The position numbers and the translations under genes were made by a program. The notes under the pieces were generated by a model. The model was not told the DNA's origin, did not search any database, and saw only the letters and a list, made by a program, of their open reading frames with translations. From the NCBI RefSeq assembly GCF_003014695.1, contig NZ_PYAS01000021.1, forward strand, positions 1 through 64,000: a stretch of DNA of 64,000 nucleotides. The letters run 5' to 3'. The DNA is from Dyadobacter jiangsuensis. Lineage in GTDB: Bacteria > Bacteroidota > Bacteroidia > Cytophagales > Spirosomataceae. Positions 24,169 through 32,506 of this stretch are shown here, piece after piece; the first letter of the stretch is position 1; each line of letters starts with the position of its first letter.

Positions 24169-25785
24169 ATGAAAATAGCGGATCTTTATGTGCGGGTCAG
24201 TACCGACGAGCAGGCAGACAAAGGATATTCCCAAAGGGGCCAAGAGGAGGTACTTAGGAAATATTGTGAGATCAACCGGATAGATGTCAGAAAGGTCATT
24301 TACGAAGATCATTCGGCCAAGACCTTTGATCGCCCCCAGTGGTCAGCACTAATAGCGGAACTGAAAAAGTCGAAAGGTAAAACCGACTTGGTGCTTTTTA
24401 CGAAATGGGACCGTTTTAGCCGGAATGCGGGCGACGCCTATCAAATGATCAGCATCTTGAGAAAAGTGGGTGTGGAGCCGCAGGCGATCGAACAGCCTCT
24501 TGATCTTTCGATCCCCGAAAATAAAATGATGCTGGCCTTTTACCTGGCTGCGCCCGAAGTAGAGAATGACCGCAGGGCTCTGAACACTTTTCATGGCATG
24601 CGGCGGGCCAGAAAGGAGGGAAGGTATATGGGTGTGGCACCAGTTGGTTACGTGAACAGGATCACCGAGAGCGGAAGAAAGTACATAGCGATCCATGAGC
24701 CATATGCTGGACTAATGAAATGGGCATTTGAAGAGGTAGCCAAGGGCATATATTCCGTGGAAGAAGTCAGAAGGCAAGCGCATAGAAAAGGGCTTAAATG
24801 CAGCAAAACCTGTTTCTGGCGAGCGCTAGAGAACCCGGTTTACTTTGGCAAGATCGAGGTGAAGGGCTATAAAGACGAAGAATACCGCTTGGCAGATGGC
24901 CAGCACGAACCGCTGATTTCGGAAACATTATTTTACGACGTGCAGGACGCAATCGATGGAAAACGGAAAAGGCACAGGCCGAACGTGAAAAAGCTGTCCA
25001 ACGAAATGTTCCCGCTCAGGGGATTTTTGGGTTGCCCCAAATGCAGCCGTATGCTGACAGCCAGTGCTTCGAAAGGCCGGAACGGTCGTTACCACTACTA
25101 CCACTGTGTCGCATCTTGTGGATGTCGTTATCCAGCCGAGCTCGTCAATGATGCCTTTGTTAGTGAACTACAAAAATTCACACCAAAAAAAGCGACGGCC
25201 GAAATATTCCGGCAACTGGTAACCGATGAGTTTTCAGATCAAGCAAAAACATCTCAAAATGAAAAGCGGCAACTGCTCGACAAAATTGATGCGCTTAATA
25301 ACAGGCTCGCAAAAGCCAGAGAACTTTTGTTGTCCTCAGATATCGATCCCAAAGATTACAGAACGATCAAAACCGAGATTGAAGACAAGCTGCTGAGGTT
25401 GGAAGCAAGATTAACCGAGTTGACAAACAATGCAGGAGGTCTTCAGGGGTTGGAAAAGATGATTGAAAAGGTGCTGGCGGTGCTTTTCAGGCTTGATAAG
25501 ACCTATACCGGAGCGGACATCAAATTGAAGCGGGAGATCATTGGTTCGATATTCCCTGAAAAGCTCATATTTTCAGAAAACGGCTATCGAACCGGAAAAA
25601 TCAACGAGGTGGCCTCGTTTATCTATCAGTTAAACAGCGATTTAGCTAAAATAAAAAACGGAACTTCGGACGATTTCTCGCCAAAGTCCCGTTTAGTACC
25701 CAGAGCCGGAGTCGAACCGGCACGAGTGTTACCTCATTGGTGTTTGAGACCAACGCGTCTACCAATTCCGCCATCTGGGCATTGA
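24169..25785 (+). CDS. Large serine recombinase (site-specific integrase)
   Basis: A 538-codon recombinase. The resolvase domain has the catalytic serine in YVRVSTDEQ (Ser11), arginines in SRNAGDAYQ and ENDRRA..., then the recombinase domain (RRARKEGRYMGVAPVGY), a zinc ribbon (GCPKCSRML...HCVASCGC) and a coiled coil around 345-420. The last 29 codons (VPRAGVEPARVLPHWC...) are read through tRNA-Leu DNA, so the natural C-terminus of the unintegrated form probably differs. An AAGGAGG lies 30 bp upstream, and a tiny M-K-A frame (ATG 24161) overlaps the start as ATGA. Confidence 0.93.
   Translation: MKIADLYVRVSTDEQADKGYSQRGQEEVLRKYCEINRIDVRKVIYEDHSAKTFDRPQWSALIAELKKSKGKTDLVLFTKWDRFSRNAGDAYQMISILRKVGVEPQAIEQPLDLSIPENKMMLAFYLAAPEVENDRRALNTFHGMRRARKEGRYMGVAPVGYVNRITESGRKYIAIHEPYAGLMKWAFEEVAKGIYSVEEVRRQAHRKGLKCSKTCFWRALENPVYFGKIEVKGYKDEEYRLADGQHEPLISETLFYDVQDAIDGKRKRHRPNVKKLSNEMFPLRGFLGCPKCSRMLTASASKGRNGRYHYYHCVASCGCRYPAELVNDAFVSELQKFTPKKATAEIFRQLVTDEFSDQAKTSQNEKRQLLDKIDALNNRLAKARELLLSSDIDPKDYRTIKTEIEDKLLRLEARLTELTNNAGGLQGLEKMIEKVLAVLFRLDKTYTGADIKLKREIIGSIFPEKLIFSENGYRTGKINEVASFIYQLNSDLAKIKNGTSDDFSPKSRLVPRAGVEPARVLPHWCLRPTRLPIPPSGH
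25697..25780 (-). tRNA. tRNA-Leu (CAA)
   Basis: Anticodon stem TTGGT/ACCAA surrounds CTCAAAC (anticodon CAA). The long variable arm TGAGGTAACACTC is leucine-type. The T-arm GCCGG-TTCGACT-CCGGC is perfect. The acceptor GCCCAGA/TCTGGGT has a G-T pair at 1-72. CCA is not encoded. Its 3' half overlaps the recombinase frame, which makes it the probable integration site. Confidence 0.93.
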
Positions 25786-25803
25786 TCTTCTGGGTTGGGA
25801 GTG

Positions 25804-25834
25804 CAAAAGTAGGCAGAAAAAGAGATTAAGCAAG
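25804..25834 (-). promoter_or_regulatory. Bacteroidota-type promoter for tRNA-Leu
   Basis: On the minus strand TACTTTTG (25804-25811) matches TAnnTTTG exactly, with CTTG 19 bp upstream (25831-25834). This is the same spacing and -33 sequence as for the tRNA-Glu promoter. Confidence 0.6.
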
Positions 25835-25895
25835 CCCTGGGTGCAAATTTTTGCAAGTTTTTTGTGATAAAATTCAGTGCCGTTTGCTAACCTGC

Positions 25896-27140
25896 TTATT
25901 CATAGCGCAATGCCTCGATCGGATCCAGGCGCGATGCCTTGATGGCCGGGTAAATGCCCGAAAGCACACCCACCATCACGCATATGGCAATACCGACAGC
26001 CATCCAGAGCCAAGGGACAACAAAGGTGGCGTTTTCACTGATGACGCCCGTAATGGAGTTGCCGACGATGATTCCGAGGATCAGCCCGCCGATGCCGCCG
26101 AGAATACAGACCACAATGGCTTCGATGAGAAATTGCATGCGGATTACACGTGGAGTGGCGCCGAGCGATTTGCGGATGCCGATTTCACGCGTCCGTTCGG
26201 TAACTGAGACCAGCATGATGTTCATCAACGCAATGGAAGCACCAAGCAGCGTTACAGTGCCGATTACAAAACCGCCGATACGCAGATAACCGGTGATGTT
26301 CGCGAAATCCTTCACCATGGCGTCGGCGCGGTCGATGGTAAACGAGTCTTCCTTACCCAGCTCGTCGTTGCGGATGCGGCGCATCATGCCGCGGGCTTCC
26401 TCCACGATCATATCGCCATCGGAAACATTGGGGGCTGAGGCGGTGATATTGTAAGTGAGCGTACGGTTAGCGGCGAGCCCGCGGCCGTCTTCGAGTGGAA
26501 TGAGGATGAGCCGGTCGGAGTTGTTATTGCCTCCCAGAGAGCCCTTTTTGTCCAAAACTCCTATTACTTTATACCGGCTGCCCATGAAGGTGATCTCCTT
26601 GTTGAGCGGGTCCGCGCGTTCGAAAAGTTTGCGCGCAATTTCCTGGCCCAATACTGCAACATTCAGGGATTTTTCGAGGTCATTCCTATCCAGATTACGG
26701 CCGAGGCTGATCTTGTAGCCGTTAATGCCCAGGTACTGTTCGTCGGAGCCGACCACGTTGCTGTTCGGGTTGGTTTTGTTGCTCCGGTAGTTGACTTGTA
26801 CCGCTCCGGCAATGTCGGCCGAAAGCGATGCGGTGGCCTGATAGGTAGTTTTGAATTTGTCGGCGAAGGTTTTGGCCTGGCGGTAGGTGACCGACGGATA
26901 TTGTTTGCTGCGGCGACCTCCGCTGCGGAAATCGTCGTCCACGCGGTTGCGAACGGTGAATGTGTTGGCGCCTAAGTCGGCGAAGCTGCTGTTAACGGAT
27001 CCCTGAATACCGTCGATGGCCGTGAGTATCCCCACGAGGGAGGTAATGCCGATGGCGATGATCATGGCTGTCAGCACAGTCCGGAGGAGGTTACTTTGGA
27101 TCGAACGCAGGCCTTCTTCGATGTTTTCGCGTATAATCAT
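25896..27140 (-). CDS. MacB/FtsX-type ABC transporter permease
   Basis: A 414-residue permease. It has an N-terminal helix (ailing LTAMIIAIGITSLVGIL), a large periplasmic MacB_PCD-like domain (about 45-285) and three C-terminal FtsX helices (VIGTVTLLGASIALMNIML, AIVVCILGGIGGLILGIIVG, WLWMAVGIAICVMVGVLSGIYPA), ending EALRYE. The RTREIGIRKSLGATPRVI coupling segment is classical. No ATPase adjoins on this strand, so it may use the one encoded at 31694-32356 on the other strand, or another. Likely role: export of peptides, lipids or drugs. Confidence 0.9.
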   Translation of the reverse strand: MIIRENIEEGLRSIQSNLLRTVLTAMIIAIGITSLVGILTAIDGIQGSVNSSFADLGANTFTVRNRVDDDFRSGGRRSKQYPSVTYRQAKTFADKFKTTYQATASLSADIAGAVQVNYRSNKTNPNSNVVGSDEQYLGINGYKISLGRNLDRNDLEKSLNVAVLGQEIARKLFERADPLNKEITFMGSRYKVIGVLDKKGSLGGNNNSDRLILIPLEDGRGLAANRTLTYNITASAPNVSDGDMIVEEARGMMRRIRNDELGKEDSFTIDRADAMVKDFANITGYLRIGGFVIGTVTLLGASIALMNIMLVSVTERTREIGIRKSLGATPRVIRMQFLIEAIVVCILGGIGGLILGIIVGNSITGVISENATFVVPWLWMAVGIAICVMVGVLSGIYPAIKASRLDPIEALRYE

Positions 27141-27321
27141 GGCGTGTAAAGGTGGTGCACCAGAAACAGTGTTTGGTCGTTAGTAATAGTGTCTGTATGA
27201 ATTCCGTACAGGAGCCGGAAATGTTACAGGGCGTTGGAAACCGGTACGAGTTTTGTGACTGATTTCGGAACGTGCCGGATTCTTTATTATATTTAATCTT
27301 TACCTGAATGTAAAACTGCGC

Positions 27322-28608
27322 ATGAAAGTCGAAAGAATCAAACCAGTGATACGCCTGTATATCCCGCTCGTCATTTTTTTGATCGGCTCGCTGAATGCTA
27401 TGGCAAACCGCCTGCTGATCCCGATGGACGAGTCACAAAAGAACCATTTGAAGGCTTACGGCATATCTTTCTGGATACTGAAAAACTATGAAATGGAAAT
27501 GGACTGGCTCCTCAATTACAGGGGAGGCAGTTTTATGGTGGCTTACAATCAGCAGTTTGCATCTGAAATGACCGTGCGCGGCGTTAGCTTCGAGGTGATC
27601 TCCGAAGCCCAGGCCGGGCAGATATTGAACCAGATCAGTTCGCCGGATGTGAATATGGATGCGGTGAAACTGCAAAAGGCACCCCGTATTGCGGTGTATT
27701 CTCCCAAATCCAAGCTGCCCTGGGACGATGCGGTGACGCTCGTGCTTACCTATGCGGAGATTCCGTACGATGTGGTCTATGACGACGAAGTGTTGAATAA
27801 CAAGTTACCCGAATACGACTGGCTGCATTTGCACCACGAGGATTTCACAGGTCAGTTCGGTAAGTTCTTCCAATACAAGGATTATCCCTGGTACCGCGAG
27901 CAAAAGAAGGAAGCAGAAGAGACCGCTACCAAGTTCCAGTTCAACAATGTGCCGCAAATGAAGCTGGCCGTTGCCAAAAAGATCGCCGAGTTCGTGACCG
28001 GGGGAGGCTATATGTTTGCGATGTGCAATGCAACGGATACTTTTGACATTGCGCTGGCCGCCGACGGGGTGGATATTGTGGACGCGATGTACGACGGAAC
28101 TCCTGCCGACCCTTCGGCGAACACCAAGCTGAATTACAACAATTCCTTTGCATTCCAGGACTTCAAAACGATCCCGTATCCCTACGAAATCGAGTTTTCG
28201 GACATCGATAACCAGCCCGACGAACGAGGAATGATCGAATCGAACGATTTCTTCTCGCTCTTCCAGTTTTCGGCCAAATGGGATCCCGTGCCGAGTATGC
28301 TCACGCAAAATCACCAGACCATCATCAAAGGTTTTCTGGGACAGACCACTGCATTCAAAAACAGGCTGATCAAACCCGAGGTGATCATTCTGGCAGAGAA
28401 CAAAAATGCCAAGGAAGCGCGCTACATTCACAGCACGCACGGCAAGGGCTTTTTCACATTCTACGGTGGCCACGACCCCGAGGATTATCAGCATCGCGTT
28501 GGTGAAGAACCTACGGATCTGAACCTGCACCCGAACTCGGCCGGCTATCGTTTGATCCTGAACAACATTCTTTTCCCAGCTGCTAAAAAGAAGAAGTTGA
28601 AGACCTGA
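27322..28608 (+). CDS. Secreted protein with GATase1-like fold, function unknown
   Basis: A 428-residue protein with an N-terminal signal peptide (YIPLVIFLIGSLNAMA). The segment GGGYMFAMCNATDTFDIAL resembles the nucleophile elbow of class I glutamine-amidotransferase-like folds, and HSTHGKGFFTFYGGHDPEDY lies near the end. Relatives in databases often carry the label 'asparagine synthetase B', but I see no N-terminal catalytic cysteine and no ATP-binding synthetase domain. I would treat the function as unknown. It is monocistronic, with a terminator just after it. Confidence 0.7.
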   Translation: MKVERIKPVIRLYIPLVIFLIGSLNAMANRLLIPMDESQKNHLKAYGISFWILKNYEMEMDWLLNYRGGSFMVAYNQQFASEMTVRGVSFEVISEAQAGQILNQISSPDVNMDAVKLQKAPRIAVYSPKSKLPWDDAVTLVLTYAEIPYDVVYDDEVLNNKLPEYDWLHLHHEDFTGQFGKFFQYKDYPWYREQKKEAEETATKFQFNNVPQMKLAVAKKIAEFVTGGGYMFAMCNATDTFDIALAADGVDIVDAMYDGTPADPSANTKLNYNNSFAFQDFKTIPYPYEIEFSDIDNQPDERGMIESNDFFSLFQFSAKWDPVPSMLTQNHQTIIKGFLGQTTAFKNRLIKPEVIILAENKNAKEARYIHSTHGKGFFTFYGGHDPEDYQHRVGEEPTDLNLHPNSAGYRLILNNILFPAAKKKKLKT

Positions 28609-28651
28609 CCGGAAAGCTAACAGCGGAAGAAATACGTTTGAAATCACACCG

Positions 28652-28677
28652 ACCGTGCGTTATCGCACGGTTTTTTG
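28652..28677 (+). terminator. Rho-independent terminator
   Basis: CCGTGCG-TTAT-CGCACGG followed by TTTTTT, a textbook stem and T-run after the gene ending at 28608. Confidence 0.9.
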
Positions 28678-28722
28678 TTTTTGTATATTGATGTAATTGG
28701 TTGATTTGTAATCTGTTATGAA

Positions 28723-28739
28723 TTGGCACGGATTTCGGA
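28723..28739 (+). promoter_or_regulatory. Candidate sigma-54 promoter of the efflux operon
   Basis: TTGGCAC-N5-TCGGA. The -24 half is a perfect match to TTGGCAC, and the -12 half deviates (CGG for TGC) at correct spacing. The predicted start is near 28750, ahead of ATG 28797. The NtrC-type regulator further down the same block is a natural activator. Confidence 0.4.
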
Positions 28740-28796
28740 TAAATGAAGGCGTATTAGCCATGAATTTTTTCACTGAAAACCTCCAATCAAACCCAC

Positions 28797-30041
28797 ATGG
28801 ATCGGGAAATTGCACCGGAATATGTCAAGCAAACCAGGACCCGCCGATGGGTGATTATCGGTGCCGTAGGTATCGGGCTGACTGTTCTGTTTTACTTTTT
28901 TAAGGAATCGCTTTCCAGTACACTCGAAAGCGCCCGCGTGAGAACCGGTACTGTCGAAACCGGTGACGTCGAAAACACGCTTACCGCTTCGGGGGAGATT
29001 ATCCCAGCCTACGAGCAGATCTTCACAAGTCCCATCCGCGCGAGCATCAAGCGCATACTGCTTACGCCCGGCACACGGGTGAAGCCCGGGCAGCCGATCG
29101 TTGAACTCGACAAATCATTGACCGAGATCGAGTTCGAGCGCTACGAAGACCAGCTCGAATTGAAAAAGAATGGTATCGATCAGCTGCGTATGAAGCTCAA
29201 CAAGAATTTGTATGATGCCGAGATTAATGATGAGATCAAATCTTTGAATATCAATAAACTGAAAGCTGATTTTGAAGATGCGAAAAGGCTGCAAAAAGTG
29301 GGCGGCGGGACCATCGAGGACATTACCCGCGCCGAAAACGCATTGAAAATTGCCGAATTGGAAAAGAAACAGCTGGAAAACGACCTGAAATACAATCGCG
29401 AGTCAATGGGGGCCAGCTTGCGGGAGACCGAGCTCGGGGCCCGGATTGAAGGCAAAAACTTGCAGGAATTACAGCATAAGCTCAAAATGGCCGACATCGT
29501 CGCGGATCGCCCGGGCGTGCTCACGTGGGTGAACGAGAATATCGGCTCGTCGGTGAATGAAGGCGAAATGCTGGCCAAAGTGGCTGATCTGGGCAGTTTT
29601 CGGGTCGAGGGAAGCTGCTCGGATGTCTACGCGGATCAGGTGAAGGCAGGGCTCGGAGCCATTATCAAAATTAATGATGTACAACTGCGTGGGGTGATTA
29701 CGCAGGTGAAACCGGCCGTGAAGGATGGCGTGATCGGCTTCACGATCCAGCTCGACAATGCTCGAAACGAGTCGCTCAGGCCCAATATGAAGGTGGAGGT
29801 GTATGTGGTCACGAGCAAGAGTGCCCAAACTCTGCGGGTAGCGAATGGCCCGGCGTTTACAGGTAAGCGGAAACAATATGTGTATATTCTCGAAAACGGC
29901 AAGGCACGCCGGAAGGAGATTGAAACCGGCCTTTCCAATTTTGATTATGTCGAAATTAAAAGCGGCCTGAAAGCAGGGGAGAAGGTGATCCTGACCAATA
30001 TGAATGATTACGAACACCTGGAAGAGCTAACCATTCAATGA
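28797..30041 (+). CDS. Periplasmic adaptor (HlyD/MacA-like) of an efflux system
   Basis: A 414-residue membrane-fusion protein. One N-terminal helix (WVIIGAVGIGLTVLFYFF), a first lipoyl half (ITSPIRASIKRILLTPGTRVKPGQPI), a long coiled-coil hairpin (about 105-225), the second lipoyl half (ADRPGVLTWVNENIGSSVNEGEML), a beta-barrel (VKAGLGAIIKIND) and a membrane-proximal domain. It overlaps the TolC gene by ATGA. It should link the inner-membrane FtsX permeases to TolC. The operon is probably sigma-54 dependent. Confidence 0.92.
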   Translation: MDREIAPEYVKQTRTRRWVIIGAVGIGLTVLFYFFKESLSSTLESARVRTGTVETGDVENTLTASGEIIPAYEQIFTSPIRASIKRILLTPGTRVKPGQPIVELDKSLTEIEFERYEDQLELKKNGIDQLRMKLNKNLYDAEINDEIKSLNINKLKADFEDAKRLQKVGGGTIEDITRAENALKIAELEKKQLENDLKYNRESMGASLRETELGARIEGKNLQELQHKLKMADIVADRPGVLTWVNENIGSSVNEGEMLAKVADLGSFRVEGSCSDVYADQVKAGLGAIIKINDVQLRGVITQVKPAVKDGVIGFTIQLDNARNESLRPNMKVEVYVVTSKSAQTLRVANGPAFTGKRKQYVYILENGKARRKEIETGLSNFDYVEIKSGLKAGEKVILTNMNDYEHLEELTIQ

Positions 30042-31486
30042 TTATGAGAAAGCTTTTCCTCTGGGTTTTTGTTCTGCTTTCCGGCACTGTTTCTGCCCAA
30101 ATCCGAAAATTGACGCTCGAAGATGTAGTGCAGCAGTCGAAAGAGCAATCGATCGCTTCCAAGCAGGCCGTGACGCAAAAGAAGACCAATTACTGGCAGT
30201 ATCGGTCGTTCCAGGCCGACTACAAGCCGCAACTGAGCCTGCTGGGAACCCTGCCGGGTTTTACACGCTCGTACATTGAAGTCGTGCAGCCCGACGGAAC
30301 GGTGTCGTTCCAGCCGGTTTCGAACAATAATTCCATGCTTAACCTGTCGCTCAGCCAGAGCATTGCCATGACAGGCGGTACCGTTTACATGCAGCAGCAA
30401 ATGCAGCGTTTCGACGATTTCCAGCGCGATGTGACGCGTTACAATGGCATTCCGTTTGAAATAGGCATTAAACAGCCGCTGTTTCAGTTTAACCCGCTGA
30501 AATGGGACCGCAGGATTTCGCCTTTGAAATACCAGGAAGGCAACCAGCAATACATTCAGTCGTTGGAACAGGTGGCGCTGGATGCTACTGGTTATTATTT
30601 CGATCTGCTGGTATCGCAGGTGAACTTGCAGATCGCGGAGAAAAACCGGAGTAATAATGACACGCTCTTTAAAATCGCGAAGCATAAGCTGGAACTGGGC
30701 AAAATCTCCCAGAACGACCTTTTGCAGCTGCAAATGGGGCTGCTGACTGCCCAAAAAGACCTTGCTTCGGCGCAGCAGTCGGCGGCAGTGGCGTCGCTCA
30801 AACTGAAAATGTATATGGGCTCGCGCGACGAGCGCGAACTGGAACTGGGTATTCCGGCAGAAGCCAGCGAGTTTGCGATTGACCCCAGGGTTGCCCTCGA
30901 CGAGGCATTTGCGAACCGCTCCGCCTCGGTGGCATTCCGGCGGAGGCTGCTCGAAGCCGAGCGGGACGTGCAGCAGGCGCGGAAAAACAACGGGCTGAAC
31001 GCCACACTGAATGCTACTTTCGGATTGTCGAATCAAGGGAGCCTCCCGCGCGACGTGTACGTGAGCCCGCAGGACCGCGAATTTGTAGAGTTGCAACTCA
31101 CGCTGCCTATCCTCACCTGGGGGCGAAACAAGGCCAGAACCGAGGTCGCCCGGGCCGCTCAGGAATTTGCGCAGCAATCGGTGGAGCAGGATAAGCTTAC
31201 CTTTGAGCAGGAAATATTTACCCAGGTAACCCTTTTACAAATGCTGCAAAAGCAGGTAAAACTCACGCAAGTCGCCGACGGCATCGCCGCCGACCGCTAC
31301 CAGATCGCGAAGGAGCGTTTCATCCTCAGCGACCTCAGCGTAACCGACCTCGGAATCGCCACGCAGGAAAAAGACATCGCCCGCCGCGACTTCATCCTCG
31401 CTTTAAGGGATTACTGGCAGGCGTATTACAGTTTGCGATTGCTGACGCTTTATGACTTTGAGCAGAATAGGAAGATTGCCTATTGA
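30038..31486 (+). CDS. TolC-family outer-membrane efflux protein
   Basis: A 482-residue outer-membrane channel. A signal peptide (LFLWVFVLLSGTVSAQ) precedes two repeats of long helices: the first around 25-225 (LTLEDVVQQSKEQSIASKQAV...) and the second around 270-470 (DPRVALDEAFANRSASVAFRRRLLEAERDVQQARKNNG...). The first ATG overlaps the adaptor stop; translation could also start at ATG 30044. It is followed by a repeat-bearing gap before the ATPase gene. Confidence 0.92.
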   Translation: MIMRKLFLWVFVLLSGTVSAQIRKLTLEDVVQQSKEQSIASKQAVTQKKTNYWQYRSFQADYKPQLSLLGTLPGFTRSYIEVVQPDGTVSFQPVSNNNSMLNLSLSQSIAMTGGTVYMQQQMQRFDDFQRDVTRYNGIPFEIGIKQPLFQFNPLKWDRRISPLKYQEGNQQYIQSLEQVALDATGYYFDLLVSQVNLQIAEKNRSNNDTLFKIAKHKLELGKISQNDLLQLQMGLLTAQKDLASAQQSAAVASLKLKMYMGSRDERELELGIPAEASEFAIDPRVALDEAFANRSASVAFRRRLLEAERDVQQARKNNGLNATLNATFGLSNQGSLPRDVYVSPQDREFVELQLTLPILTWGRNKARTEVARAAQEFAQQSVEQDKLTFEQEIFTQVTLLQMLQKQVKLTQVADGIAADRYQIAKERFILSDLSVTDLGIATQEKDIARRDFILALRDYWQAYYSLRLLTLYDFEQNRKIAY

Positions 31487-31487
31487 C

Positions 31488-31657
31488 GACCGACCGCTGA
31501 CCGCCGACTTTTGAGTTCGCTAATTTTGGTTTGTTAACCGAGAAACGGTGTTGGTGGGCTATTTAAGTGATTTTGAGTTAAATGTAAAATATACCAAGAG
31601 CAGAGCGCCAACAGCCACCATACCAAGCAGCCATTCGGCGGTCAGCGGTCGGCGGTC
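31488..31657. repeat. Inverted GACCGCC-type repeat element between efflux genes
   Basis: CCGACCGCTGACCGCC at 31490-31505 recurs exactly inverted at 31637-31652 (16-bp perfect arms). Both arms are embedded in runs of the heptamer GACCGCC. The 130-bp interior has no gene. Placed inside the efflux set, it could affect readthrough from TolC to the ATPase. Confidence 0.7.
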
Positions 31658-31693
31658 AGAAACCAAAACATCCAACATACCAGTACCAACGCC

Positions 31694-32356
31694 ATGATCA
31701 AATTACAAAACGTAGAAAAAGTGTACCGCACCAGTTCGATTGAAACGCTGGCTTTGAACAACATCAATATCGATGTGAAGAAAGGGGAGTTCGTTTCGAT
31801 CATGGGGCCTTCGGGTTGTGGGAAGAGTACATTGCTGAACATCATCGGGCTGCTCGATGCGCCTTCGAAGGGTCAGATCGAGATCGATGGCTCGCCGGTG
31901 GAGCGCTATACCGACAAGCACCTGGCCGAATTACGCAACCGCAAGCTGGGCTTCATTTTTCAGAGCTTTCACCTGATCAATGATCTATCGGTGATAGATA
32001 ATGTCGAAATTCCGCTGCTTTACAGGAATACGTCGGCGAAGCAGCGTCGGGAGCTCGCACAGGCGGCATTGGAAAAGGTGGGGTTGAGTAACCGCATGAA
32101 GCATTTTCCCAAGCAACTTTCGGGCGGGCAGAAGCAGCGCGTCGCCATCGCGAGGGCGATTGTCGGTAACCCTGAAATCATCCTCGCCGACGAGCCTACC
32201 GGTAACCTCGATAGCGCCATGGGCAACGAAATCCTCGGTATCCTGCAAAAGCTGAACAGCGACGGTGCCACCATCGTAATGGTCACCCACGACGAAGCAA
32301 TGGCAAAGAAGACCGACCGGTTGATACGCTTGTTTGACGGGACGCAGGTTAGTTGA
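31694..32356 (+). CDS. ABC ATPase of a MacB/LolD-type efflux system
   Basis: A 220-residue ATPase with Walker A GPSGCGKST, Q-loop in FIFQSFHLI, signature LSGGQKQRVAIARA, Walker B IILADEPTGNLD and H-loop MVTHDEAMA. This is the MacB/LolD subfamily that drives FtsX permeases. It is encoded between TolC and two FtsX permeases and probably energises both as a heterodimer. It may also serve the orphan MacB-type permease at 25896-27140. Confidence 0.93.
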   Translation: MIKLQNVEKVYRTSSIETLALNNINIDVKKGEFVSIMGPSGCGKSTLLNIIGLLDAPSKGQIEIDGSPVERYTDKHLAELRNRKLGFIFQSFHLINDLSVIDNVEIPLLYRNTSAKQRRELAQAALEKVGLSNRMKHFPKQLSGGQKQRVAIARAIVGNPEIILADEPTGNLDSAMGNEILGILQKLNSDGATIVMVTHDEAMAKKTDRLIRLFDGTQVS

Positions 32357-32370
32357 AGAGGTAACGGAAA

Positions 32371-32477
32371 AGGTCAGGTGTTGTCAAGGGTGGTCACGCT
32401 TGGTTATGCGTAGTTTTTGTTTTGACAATTTCATGACCACGTCTGGCCACACCTGACTATACCTGACCACGCTTGAC
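32371..32477. repeat. Palindromic array of TGACCACACC-type decamers
   Basis: The right arm from 32433 holds consecutive 10-bp units (TGACCACGTC, TGGCCACACC, TGACTATACC, TGACCACGCT). The left arm (32371-32410) holds the inverse units (GGTCAGGTGT, TGTCAAGGGT, GGTCACGCTT). About 28 of 37 positions pair between the arms. It fills the gap between ATPase and permease genes. Confidence 0.65.
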
Positions 32478-32506
32478 TTTTATTCGTTCATTCAAATCCA
32501 TTACCA

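Noticed and set aside
30035..31177. Very long (380-codon) frame antisense to tolC
   Set aside because: It is rich in His/Arg/Gln as expected for an antisense shadow of a GC-rich gene. The plus-strand TolC is certain.
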